From an uncultured Chloroflexota bacterium (GTDB lineage Bacteria > Chloroflexota > Anaerolineae > Anaerolineales > Anaerolineaceae): a DNA stretch of 40,333 nucleotides. Under the pieces are notes generated by a model that was not told the DNA's origin, searched no databases, and saw nothing but the letters and a program-made list of their open reading frames with translations. The stretch is taken from NCBI GenBank assembly GCA_902774215.1, contig CACYHU010000051.1:1-40333 (forward strand), in the 5' to 3' direction. The position numbers and the translations under genes were made by a program. How positions within the stretch are numbered: the first letter of the stretch is position 1; every line of letters starts with the position of its first letter. Below, piece after piece: positions 16,341 to 24,425 of the stretch.

Positions 16341-18110
16341 ATGAAGAAAAACAAAAATGCAGAGCTGATCTCAAAGACGTTCTTCCGTCTGCTTCCCATA
16401 CAAATCCTTTTGGCACTTGTCTCTTCGGTCAATGGTGCCATATCCGGGATTTTCGGCAGTAATTTTGTCGGAGCGTCTGTGATGAGTGCCATCGGCCTTT
16501 ACGTGCCGATAAGCATGTTCCTTATGGCCGCAAGTATGGTATTTGCCGGAGGTTCCCAGATCCTTTGCGGAAAACATATGGGAAAGAACGACCCCGAAAA
16601 AACACAGGATATCTTTAAGCTGAGCCTGCTGACTGTGATCGGTTTTTCTGTTGTGACCTGCATTATCCTCTTGCTGAGTGTTTTTACCAACCTGACCCGT
16701 GTGTTTGCATCTGACCCTGTCACAAGGGATACACTGAATAAATATATCCTCGGACAGGTCATCGGGATCCTTCCCCTGATGCTGGGGCAGCTGCTTCCTG
16801 CCTATCTCTCCATTGAAAATCAGTCCGGCCGGACTACTATATCCGGTATTGTCTGCATTCTTGTGAATGCGCTTGCCAATTTGCTGTTCGTCGTTGTGCT
16901 TAAAATGAGCGCTTTCGGACTCGCGCTGGCATCTTCTGCAGGTATGTGGGCGCTGTTATGCGTTCAGGCAGCCTATTTTCTCTCCGGAAAATCCTTTTTC
17001 AAAATCAAACACAAAGCATCTGATTGGCGGGGTTCGCTGGATATCATCAAAATCGGTTATCCCGGAGCTCTTTCCAACATATATCAGGCGATCCGTGCGG
17101 TCATATTGAACGCAATTATCATACAGTTTGTCGGGACCGTCGGTTTATCTTCATCTGCCGCGTCTGAATCAATACTCCGCCTTTTCTGGGCAATTCCGTA
17201 CGGTATGATCGTGGTTTCACGTATGCTGATGAGCATTTCCATCGGAGAGGAGGACAGAAAATCGCTGGCAGATGTTATGCGTGTGGCAATGTATAAATGT
17301 GTCCCGCTTATGTGCTGCGTTTCCGCAATCATAATTCTCTGCGCGGTTCCCTTTACCCGTTTGTTCTACCGCGATCCGGCTGATCCTGTTTACGGGATGA
17401 CCGTAAATGCCTTCCGTATCATCCCGCTCTGTATGCCTCTGAGCATCATCTGCATGCACTTTTCCTGTTATGCGCAGGCATCAGGCAAACAGTTTCTCGT
17501 TCATCTCCTTTCGCTTCTTGACGGTGTCGTATGCGTTGCCGGATTCTCTGCCCTGCTGGTGCCGGCTTTGGAAATGGATGGCGTTTATATCTCTTATATT
17601 CTTAACGGCATTGTATGCGCGATCGCGATCGTTGCATATTCCTGGGTCGTCCGCAAACAGTTTCCCCGGAATATGGAAGAACTCATGGTGATCCCGGATG
17701 ATTTCGGCGTCAGTGAAAATGAACGCATAGATATCAGTGTCAAAAATCTTGATGAGGTAATGATCGTTTCCCAACAGGTGATCGATTTCTGCAAATCGCA
17801 CGGAATTGATGAATACCGCGGATATCTGTCCGGGCTCTTCCTTGAGGAGATGGCAGCGAATGTAGTTGAACACGGATTCAAAAAGGACAAAAAATCTCAC
17901 ACGGTCGATATCCGTGTCATTCACAAACAGGATGATATTATTCTGCGCATTAAAGATGACTGCATACCCTTTGATCCCGCTGAACGCCTCGAGATTTTCG
18001 ATCCCAAAGATAAAATGAAAAATGAAGGTATCCGTATGGTTTATAAAGGCGCGAAAGACATCCGGTATCAAAACATCCTGGGCCTGAATGTCCTGACAAT
18101 TTGTATCTGA
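16341..18110 (+). CDS. MATE-family transporter fused to an anti-sigma-kinase-like ATPase domain
   Basis: 589 residues. Residues 1 to about 455 carry about 12 membrane helices with the MATE/MviN-like fold. Residues about 463-589 form a cytoplasmic GHKL ATPase domain of the SpoIIAB/RsbW type. The N box is LEEMAANVVEHGF with E503 and N507, and the G1 box is KDDCIPFDP with D539. In G1 the usual Gly (DxG) is Cys541. The G2 region (NEGIRMVYKGAKDIRY...GLNVLTI) keeps the C-terminal strand pattern but has fewer glycines than RsbW. ATP may therefore be bound in a modified way, or the domain may act only as a docking partner. Its operon partners are a STAS protein and a HAD phosphatase, implying transport or signalling gated by partner switching. 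The transported substrate is unknown. Confidence 0.88.
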   Translation: MKKNKNAELISKTFFRLLPIQILLALVSSVNGAISGIFGSNFVGASVMSAIGLYVPISMFLMAASMVFAGGSQILCGKHMGKNDPEKTQDIFKLSLLTVIGFSVVTCIILLLSVFTNLTRVFASDPVTRDTLNKYILGQVIGILPLMLGQLLPAYLSIENQSGRTTISGIVCILVNALANLLFVVVLKMSAFGLALASSAGMWALLCVQAAYFLSGKSFFKIKHKASDWRGSLDIIKIGYPGALSNIYQAIRAVILNAIIIQFVGTVGLSSSAASESILRLFWAIPYGMIVVSRMLMSISIGEEDRKSLADVMRVAMYKCVPLMCCVSAIIILCAVPFTRLFYRDPADPVYGMTVNAFRIIPLCMPLSIICMHFSCYAQASGKQFLVHLLSLLDGVVCVAGFSALLVPALEMDGVYISYILNGIVCAIAIVAYSWVVRKQFPRNMEELMVIPDDFGVSENERIDISVKNLDEVMIVSQQVIDFCKSHGIDEYRGYLSGLFLEEMAANVVEHGFKKDKKSHTVDIRVIHKQDDIILRIKDDCIPFDPAERLEIFDPKDKMKNEGIRMVYKGAKDIRYQNILGLNVLTICI

Positions 18111-18134
18111 TCTTTGTCATCTCCTGTTAATTTT

Positions 18135-18162
18135 TTGACCCGGAAAGAATGAATAGTATAAT
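18135..18162 (+). promoter_or_regulatory. Promoter of the TPM-domain gene
   Basis: TTGACC (18135-18140), 16-nt spacer, TATAAT (18157-18162). The predicted start near 18169 is 40 nt before the ATG, which has AAGGAGG (18197-18203). Confidence 0.8.
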
Positions 18163-18208
18163 AATTATTATCTGAATATCGGTTGAACAACATACAAAGG
18201 AGGGGCTT

Positions 18209-19145
18209 ATGCCACATTCAAGCGGAGGCGGAAGTTCACACGGCGGGAGCCACGGCAGCAGCCGCAGCAGCAAATCTGCCAACCAGCGATACGGGAACAG
18301 GTATTACCGCGGGGCAAATCGGTATGTTTATTACCGCAACGGCGCTCCTCAATATTATTACAGCGAAGAGCCATATACGCTTGAGACGGCAAGAAGTGAG
18401 AAAATCAGGACAATTTTTTCGAACATCATATCAATATTTTTCGGCGTAATTTTCGCGCTCTTCGGTCTCTCATCACTTCCGCAGAAGGTAAAGCTTGACT
18501 ATAACACTGAAATTGTAATAAACGACACAGCTCGGCTGCTCAGCAGCACGGAGGAAGGGGAAATGCGGGATGCCTTCGCCGTCTTTCAGAACAGGACAGG
18601 CGTGACCCCGGCATTTTATTCACTCAGCAATAAGGACCTGCAAAGACAATACGGGGGTGATCTGCAGGATTTTGCGTACAGGCTTTATACAGATACTTTC
18701 GAAGATGAAAAACACTGGCTTGTTGTGTACTGCATTGACAATGTCGATAAAAGCTGGGCATGGGAAGGTATGATCGGCAATGACTGCGGAAGCATCATTA
18801 CGACAGACCTCGAAAACGAGTTCACCTCCGGAAATGATCTCAGTTTCAGTCATCAACGCGTTTAATACGATTGGCAGCAAAGCTTCAAAGCTTCCGGTCA
18901 AAGAAATCCCGTTTCTCGCGTTTGCGGTTTTAGGCGGTGGTTTTTTCGCATACAGCGCAGTGGAGAAAATTATCAAGACATCGAAAAAGAAGGTTGAGGA
19001 AGATCCGAGGATCAACTCCGTACAATGTCCGACCGCAGAAACCGAGCCCGTCACAGTTAAGTGTGAGCATTGCGGCGGAGAGTACGTTGCCGGACTTCAC
19101 ATGACCTGTCCCCATTGCGGAGCCCCTGTAGAAAACTGGGAATAA
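18209..19145 (+). pseudogene. TPM-domain membrane protein, frameshifted
   Basis: The first frame (218 residues, 18209-18865) starts with a Gly/Ser/His-rich segment and Arg/Tyr-rich stretch. A membrane helix (IISIFFGVIFALFGL) and a TPM (TLP18.3/Psb32/MOLO-1) domain follow (VINDTARLLSSTEEGEM... WLVVYCIDNVDKSWAWEGMIG). It ends abruptly near 18840-18865. The continuation is in another frame up to 19145: AFNTIGSKASKLPVKEIPFLAFAVLGGGFFAYSAVEKII (second helix) and a C-terminal zinc ribbon CEHCGG...CPHCGAP. Reading through needs a +1 shift close to 18840. No slippery site is obvious, so a mutation or an assembly error is likelier than programmed frameshifting. Promoter, ribosome site and terminator are intact, which suggests recent damage or a sequencing error. 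Confidence 0.8.
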
Positions 19146-19164
19146 TTTTTCAGCGTCAGAAATC

Positions 19165-19196
19165 GTCCGCGGAAGTAACACCCGCGGACTGTTTTT
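19165..19196 (+). terminator. Terminator of the TPM-domain gene
   Basis: Perfect stem GTCCGCGG (19165-19172) / CCGCGGAC (19182-19189), 9-nt loop, then GTTTTTATT. It touches the stop codon of the convergent HAD gene. Confidence 0.85.
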
Positions 19197-19927
19197 ATTC
19201 CGAAAGCATCCTCACAAACAGATCTTCGACCGTATCTGTCTCAGCCTTTGCGATCGCACGGATCGAGGGTTTCGCGCTGCGGACAGTTACGGGCAGCCCG
19301 GCCAATTCAAGCATCTCCCGGTCATTGTCATTATCCCCGATCGCCATCACGGCTTGCGGAGATATCCCGAGATGATCCAGCAAATGTTTCAGCCCGGATG
19401 CCTTGTTCACACCCGGCGGCATCATGTCCAGCCACTCACCCCCGCCGATAGCAACCGTACAACGGCTGGCGAATCGCTCCTCCCACCATTCAACATCATG
19501 CAGCCCGCCCTTTTCATAAAGGGACACTTTCATATAAGGTTCCGGTGTGTTGAATATGTCCGGAACTATCCTTTGGTTGGATATAGTGCGTTCGCTCGCC
19601 GGTCAGCAGCACTTCCGCGCCATCGGTGTCCATGATCGACCTGAGAATATCCCGCCCGAGTTCATGGTCCATCAAATTTCTATGGATTCGTTTCTCCTGA
19701 TAATAACTCAGGCAGCCGTTTTCACAAACATAACCAATTCTGTCTTTGACCGGTGCGAATAATCGCTGCAGATTGGCGTACTGACGCCCGCTGGCGGCAC
19801 AAAAAAACAGTCCTTTTTCATCCATGAGCCTTGCGATCAGCCCGCAGGTCTCCGGACGGAGCTGCTGGGCTCCATTGAGCAACAGCGTCCCGTCCAGATC
19901 ACAGGCGATCAGTTTAATATGTTCCAT
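19195..19927 (-). pseudogene. Cof-type HAD hydrolase, broken by frameshift/deletion
   Basis: The N-terminal part (19927 down to 19514, 137 residues) has motif I ACDLDGTLL, motif II AASGRQY and part of the cap up to HYIQPKD, then drifts out of frame. The C-terminal part is in another frame (19533 down to 19195, extending in frame upstream as IVPDIFNTPEPYMKVSLYEKGG). It has the cap end, the lysine region PGVNKASGLKHLL and motif IV AIGDNDNDREMLEL. Compared with intact Cof proteins, roughly 15 residues also seem missing at the junction near 19560, so this looks like a small deletion rather than a single base error. It starts 11 nt after the aminopeptidase gene and is the last member of that minus-strand operon. 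Confidence 0.75.
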
Positions 19928-19938
19928 TTCACGACAGA

Positions 19939-21162
19939 TCAGAAAGCCCAGTTTCCATTCCGAAAGACAGGCACCGTCTGACCGTCCCGGGTGATGGCGT
20001 CGATATTCAAATCTTCACAGCCGATCATGAAGTCCACGTGAACCATGGAATCATTCACACCCAGCGCACGGCATTCTTCCAGTGTCTTTTCCTCAAAGCC
20101 TTTGATCGTATCCGGGAAACCAAATCCCAGCGCCAGATGGCAGGCGGCATTTTCGTCAAACAGTGTGTTGAAAAAGAGCAGCCCGCTCTGCCGGATCGGA
20201 GAATCATAAGGCACCAGCGCACATTCACCGAGATAGGCAGAACCTTCATCCGCGGTAATGATATTTGTCAGCAGCTGCTCGTTCTTTTCCGCATGCCATT
20301 CAACGGCTTTCCCGTTTTCAAAACGGATCCAAAAATTTTCGATCAGCTGACCTTCGCGGCTTAGCGGCATGGTAGAAACGACCATACCCTCTGCCACACC
20401 CTTCATTGGTGAAATAAAACATTCTTCGGTCGGGATATTGGGATTAAAATAAATTCCCTGCAGGCTCGTTTCACCGCCGCCGTTGAACTCCGCTTCCGGG
20501 ATCATACCGACGGTGAAATCCGTACCGTTTGAAGAAGTATAATGCAGCTTATCAATTCCGAGAGTGTTCAGATAAGCACAGCGATCCTGCAGGTCTTTGT
20601 TATGTTCCCGCCAGGCTTCCACCGGATCATCCGTCACCCGGCTGGTGGTAAGGATCGCCTCCCATAGTTTCTCAATCGCCTGACGCTTCCTGAGACCGGG
20701 AAAAAGCTTCTTCGCCCAGGCAGCGCCCGGGACTGCCGCGATGCACCACTGATATTTGTTTTGCAGCTCATCGCGATAGCCCTTGATCAGCGGATAGCGC
20801 ATCTGCTGTGCTTTGAGCATCTTATCCTGATCGATCCCTTTCAGACCGTCCGGATCCTCAGATTCCAGGTAGATCCGGCAGGGGATCTTTTCCAGATAAT
20901 GCTCCCAGCGGGCTTTCTGATAGCCAGTCAGGCTTCCCAGTGTCTCAAGCGATTCATATTTATAATGCGTTTTCTGCAGCGGCTGATAGTCCCAGTCGAC
21001 AACCACACGGCTGGCTCCCAGCTTATAGCAAACCTCGACCAGCATCTGCACGAATTCCGGCTGATCCAGTCCTGCTGTAATGAACACTTCCTGCCCTTTT
21101 TGGACATTTACGCCGCACTTTGCAATCAGATGCGCATATTTCCGCAAAACGGTCTTTTTCAT
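19939..21162 (-). CDS. M29-family aminopeptidase
   Basis: 407 residues from ATG 21162, with GGAG 5 nt upstream. A GTG at 21168 would overlap the previous stop as GTGA and is a possible alternative. Family M29 (aminopeptidase T/S/PepS) are dimeric enzymes with a two-metal site that remove N-terminal residues from peptides. Recognisable ligand regions are FNPNIPTEECFISP (Glu), ADEGSAYLGECALVPYDSP (Glu), ENAACHLALGFG (His) and NDSMVHVDFMIG (His, Asp). The length fits the family. It sits between an FAH-family enzyme and a broken HAD gene, under type III glutamine synthetase. The grouping suggests amino-nitrogen turnover. Confidence 0.92.
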   Translation of the reverse strand: MKKTVLRKYAHLIAKCGVNVQKGQEVFITAGLDQPEFVQMLVEVCYKLGASRVVVDWDYQPLQKTHYKYESLETLGSLTGYQKARWEHYLEKIPCRIYLESEDPDGLKGIDQDKMLKAQQMRYPLIKGYRDELQNKYQWCIAAVPGAAWAKKLFPGLRKRQAIEKLWEAILTTSRVTDDPVEAWREHNKDLQDRCAYLNTLGIDKLHYTSSNGTDFTVGMIPEAEFNGGGETSLQGIYFNPNIPTEECFISPMKGVAEGMVVSTMPLSREGQLIENFWIRFENGKAVEWHAEKNEQLLTNIITADEGSAYLGECALVPYDSPIRQSGLLFFNTLFDENAACHLALGFGFPDTIKGFEEKTLEECRALGVNDSMVHVDFMIGCEDLNIDAITRDGQTVPVFRNGNWAF

Positions 21163-21164
21163 TT

Positions 21165-22046
21165 TCACTCCACAGAATTTTCCAAAACGCCGATTTTTTC
21201 GATTTCACAGCAGACCTTGTCTCCGCTTTTGAGCCAGACCGGCGGGTTCATGCCCATGGCAACTCCGGCCGGTGTACCGGTAGCGATGATCGTCCCGCAC
21301 TGCATGGTCATGCCCTGAGAAAGCTCGCTGATTGCTTCTTCCACCGTTGTGATCATGTACTTTGTATTGCTGTTCTGCCGAAGTTCACCATTTACATAAC
21401 ATCGGATATCCAGAGCATGTGGATCACCGATTTCGTCCGCAGTGACGATGCACGGTCCCATCGGGGTATATCCATCCAGGCTTTTTCCCAGGTACCATTG
21501 CTGATGACGCTTCTGTACATTCCGGGCGCTGACATCATTGATAACAGTGTATCCGAAAATATACGCTCCCGCTTCTTCCGGTGTCACATGAAAAGCATCT
21601 TTCCCGATGATCACGCCCAGTTCCGCTTCATAATCCAGGCTGTCAACAAAATCATAGTTCGGTATCAGTCCTTCAGGATCATTGGCCCGGTTCACGCGTT
21701 TTGCGAAATAGATTGTGTCGGCTGTTTTGACAAAATCGATCCCCGCTGCTGCTTCCTTTTTGTGATCATGATAGTTGACTCCAAGGCAGACCACATCCTG
21801 TTTCGGTTCCGGGATCGGAGCCAGAATTTTATAATCTGTCAGCGCTTGATCAGCATAAGCATCCGGATCGGTATTGACTTTTTCAATTCCGTCTTTGATC
21901 TGTCTGCAGAGATTCTGCCAATTTTCAATAAGAGCATTCATAGTTTCTGCCTGAACTCCCAGTGCCTTCAAACTATAAAGACAACCATTTTTTCCAGCAG
22001 TTGCTGTAACTTCTTTTCCGGTACATAACACAGTATAAAATTTCAT
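21165..22046 (-). CDS. Fumarylacetoacetate hydrolase (FAH) family enzyme
   Basis: 293 residues with a non-catalytic N-terminal region (1 to about 70) and a C-terminal FAH domain. Metal-site signatures are LDYEAELGVIIGK (Glu residues of the DxExE-like motif), GYTVINDVSARNVQ, and WYLGKSLDGYTPMGPCIV. The end, MQCGTIIATGTPAGVAMG, is also typical. The family includes acylpyruvate hydrolases, oxaloacetate decarboxylases and 2-keto-3-deoxy-acid dehydratases, and substrate cannot be told by eye. The start is preceded by GGAAAAAAG. It lies 27 nt downstream of glutamine synthetase and meets the aminopeptidase start, so the genes are co-transcribed. Confidence 0.9.
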   Translation of the reverse strand: MKFYTVLCTGKEVTATAGKNGCLYSLKALGVQAETMNALIENWQNLCRQIKDGIEKVNTDPDAYADQALTDYKILAPIPEPKQDVVCLGVNYHDHKKEAAAGIDFVKTADTIYFAKRVNRANDPEGLIPNYDFVDSLDYEAELGVIIGKDAFHVTPEEAGAYIFGYTVINDVSARNVQKRHQQWYLGKSLDGYTPMGPCIVTADEIGDPHALDIRCYVNGELRQNSNTKYMITTVEEAISELSQGMTMQCGTIIATGTPAGVAMGMNPPVWLKSGDKVCCEIEKIGVLENSVE

Positions 22047-22073
22047 CTTTTTTCCTTTTCCCTGATTTAATTC

Positions 22074-24164
22074 TCAGTCCACACCGAACATCAATTCAAG
22101 ATAAGTCGGCATCGGCCAGTATGTTCTGTCTGTGATCAGCTCCAGTTCATCCACATCTTTGCGGATGACTTCCATCAGCGGAATGACCTCATCATGATAA
22201 TAGAAGGCAATGGTCAGCGCGCTTTGATGCGGATGAGGTGTGAGTGACATTTCCAGATTCCGCAAATTCACAAAGATACTCTTCTCCAGCTGTTTGATTT
22301 TCCCGAACACAACCGTCTCATAGGAGTCCTCATCAAAAACGCCAAGCTGTCTGTCGGATATGAGAGAATCAGCCATCAGTTTTTCGAACTGCCGGATCGA
22401 AGGGAGAATATCCTTTTTGAGCATGTCGATCATGGTCAAAGCTTCAATATTGACCGTTTTGGTATATTTTTCAAGGTAGATCTCATAACGGGAGCGGTAT
22501 TCTGTTTCGCTCATCACACCGTTTTCAGAAAAAACCCTGATATTCTTCGGATCCAGATAATGTGCAAAAGCTTCCGGCGTGGATGCATAATTGCTCAGAC
22601 CGCGATTCTTTGCTTCCCGGATCCAGGCTGCGTCATAACCATTACCGTTGAAAATGATGCGTTTGTGTTCACGGAAAGTCCGCTGGATCAGGTCATGGAC
22701 CGCGGCATTCAGATCCGCAGCATTCTCCAGCTGATCGGCAAATTGCTTCAGCGCTTCCGCGACAATCGTATTGAGGATGGTGTTCGGAGTGGAAATGGAG
22801 GCTGAAGCACCCGGCATACGAAATTCGAATTTGTTGCCGGTAAATGCAAACGGAGAAGTCCGGTTTCTGTCCGTGTTATCTGCCGGGAAGGCAGGTATTG
22901 TATGAACACCGATCAGCATCTGGTTCTGTCTGCGATTTACGTATTCCGCGTCATTTTCAATACTCTCCAGTATCTCCGTGAGTTCATCACCGAGGAAAAT
23001 CGAAACAATTGCCGGCGGGGCTTCCGAACCGCCCAGACGGTGGTCATTCCCGGCGGAAGAGATCGAAATACGGACCAGATCCTGATAATCATCAACCGCT
23101 TTGATGACAGCCGTCAGGAAAATCAGAAACTGCGCATTTTCCTGCGGTGTTTCGCCGGGGTCGAAAAGATTGACACCCGTGTCGGTCTTGATGGACCAGT
23201 TATTATGTTTGCCGGACCCATTCACCCGTGCAAAAGGCTTCTCATGAAGCAGACATTCCAGCCCATGCCGTTTGGCAATTTTTTTCATGATCTCCATGGT
23301 CAGGTTGTTTTGATCGACGGAAACATTCGTTGTCAGGTAATTATTCGCCAGCTCATGCTGGGAAGGCGCAACTTCATTATGTTCAGTCTTTGCCTGAATA
23401 CCAAGTGTCCACAACTCTCTGTTGAGATCTTTCATATACTCCGAAATGCGGGTTTTGATGGAGCCGTAATAATGATCGTTCATTTCCTGCCCTTTAGGAG
23501 GCATTGCACCGAAGAGCGTTCTTCCGGTAAGGACAAGGTCTTCCCGCTCATCAAAATATTTTTTATCCACAAGGAAATATTCCTGTTCAGCACCGACCGT
23601 CGTTTTTACATGCGACACATCTTCATTACCGAAAAGCTTCAGGATCCGCATTGCCTGCAGATTGATCGCTTCCATCGAGCGCAGCAGGGGAGTTTTATGG
23701 TCAAGCGCCTCGCCGCTGAATGAGCAGAACACAGTAGGGATGCAGAGTATGTTGTCTTTGATAAAAGCATAAGAAGTCGGATCCCAGGCAGTATACCCCC
23801 GGGCTTCAAAGGTATCCCTCAGTCCGCCGGAAGGGAATGAGGAGGCATCAGCTTCCCCTTTAACAAGATTACCGGGGGAAAACTCAAGCGTGATCTTTCC
23901 GCCGCCCGCTGTCTGTACAAAACTTTCATGTTTTTCAGCGGTTGCACCGCTCAGTGGATGAAACCAATGCGTAAAATGGGTGGCTCCGTTTTCAATCGCC
24001 CATTCCTTCATGGCATTGGCGACTTCCTCAGCGATATCGCTGTTCAGATATTCACCATTCTTGATGGTCTTATTCAGTTCACGGTAAGTTGCTTCCGAAA
24101 GTCTTTCCTTCATAACACTGTCATTAAAGACCTTCGAGCCAAAGGTTTTCATTATATCAGTCAA
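22074..24164 (-). CDS. glnN: Type III glutamine synthetase
   Basis: 696 residues, the length of GSIII (types I and II are about 450 and 370). It makes glutamine from glutamate, ammonia and ATP. The N-terminal GSIII-specific segment includes ATHFTHWFHPLSGATAEKHESF. Catalytic blocks include TVGAEQEYFLVD, KTEHNEVAPSQHELA, RVNGSGKHNNWSI and SSAGNDHRLGGSEAPPAI. The start is TTG 24164, preferred over ATG 24152 because GAGGTGATC, a near-complete anti-SD match, lies directly upstream. It is first in an operon with the FAH enzyme and aminopeptidase. Regulation is not evident; no nitrogen-control site was recognised. Confidence 0.96.
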   Translation of the reverse strand: MTDIMKTFGSKVFNDSVMKERLSEATYRELNKTIKNGEYLNSDIAEEVANAMKEWAIENGATHFTHWFHPLSGATAEKHESFVQTAGGGKITLEFSPGNLVKGEADASSFPSGGLRDTFEARGYTAWDPTSYAFIKDNILCIPTVFCSFSGEALDHKTPLLRSMEAINLQAMRILKLFGNEDVSHVKTTVGAEQEYFLVDKKYFDEREDLVLTGRTLFGAMPPKGQEMNDHYYGSIKTRISEYMKDLNRELWTLGIQAKTEHNEVAPSQHELANNYLTTNVSVDQNNLTMEIMKKIAKRHGLECLLHEKPFARVNGSGKHNNWSIKTDTGVNLFDPGETPQENAQFLIFLTAVIKAVDDYQDLVRISISSAGNDHRLGGSEAPPAIVSIFLGDELTEILESIENDAEYVNRRQNQMLIGVHTIPAFPADNTDRNRTSPFAFTGNKFEFRMPGASASISTPNTILNTIVAEALKQFADQLENAADLNAAVHDLIQRTFREHKRIIFNGNGYDAAWIREAKNRGLSNYASTPEAFAHYLDPKNIRVFSENGVMSETEYRSRYEIYLEKYTKTVNIEALTMIDMLKKDILPSIRQFEKLMADSLISDRQLGVFDEDSYETVVFGKIKQLEKSIFVNLRNLEMSLTPHPHQSALTIAFYYHDEVIPLMEVIRKDVDELELITDRTYWPMPTYLELMFGVD

Positions 24165-24317
24165 CGGATCACCTCACTATCTGACCTGTCTCCAGACAAT
24201 TATTTTCTGAATTTTTCCAACAATCCAGAGGTCCGGCAGCACATTTTCCCCTGTATGGGATTATAAAACAGGACCGCTCTTTCAGCCTGAAAACCAGCAG
24301 TTTTCTATGATAAAAAT

Positions 24318-24395
24318 GTATACAGAATTAATTAATGTCTGTATGATCAATGTACCCACGCTTATGTGAAAATGATTATAATCCCAGTATACAGA
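24318..24395. promoter_or_regulatory. Three GTATACAGA-type motifs at the MATE promoter
   Basis: GTATACAGA occurs at 24318-24326 and again at 24387-24395 in direct orientation. An inverted TCTGTAT at 24338-24344 forms a perfect 7-bp inverted repeat with ATACAGA (24320-24326). The third copy sits just downstream of a TATAAT (24377-24382), 31 nt before the transporter ATG. Repeated motifs flanking a -10 box suggest repressor binding sites, perhaps for efflux control. The region also separates the transporter from the divergent glutamine synthetase operon. Confidence 0.5.
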
Positions 24396-24425
24396 AAAAA
24401 TTATGGCAGGGAAAACAGGTAATCA

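Noticed and set aside
18830..18870. Programmed frameshift in the TPM-domain gene
   Set aside because: No slippery run, internal Shine-Dalgarno or stimulatory hairpin was seen; mutation or read error is simpler.
19514..19927. Two separate small genes in the HAD region
   Set aside because: The two frames carry complementary halves of one Cof-type HAD protein.
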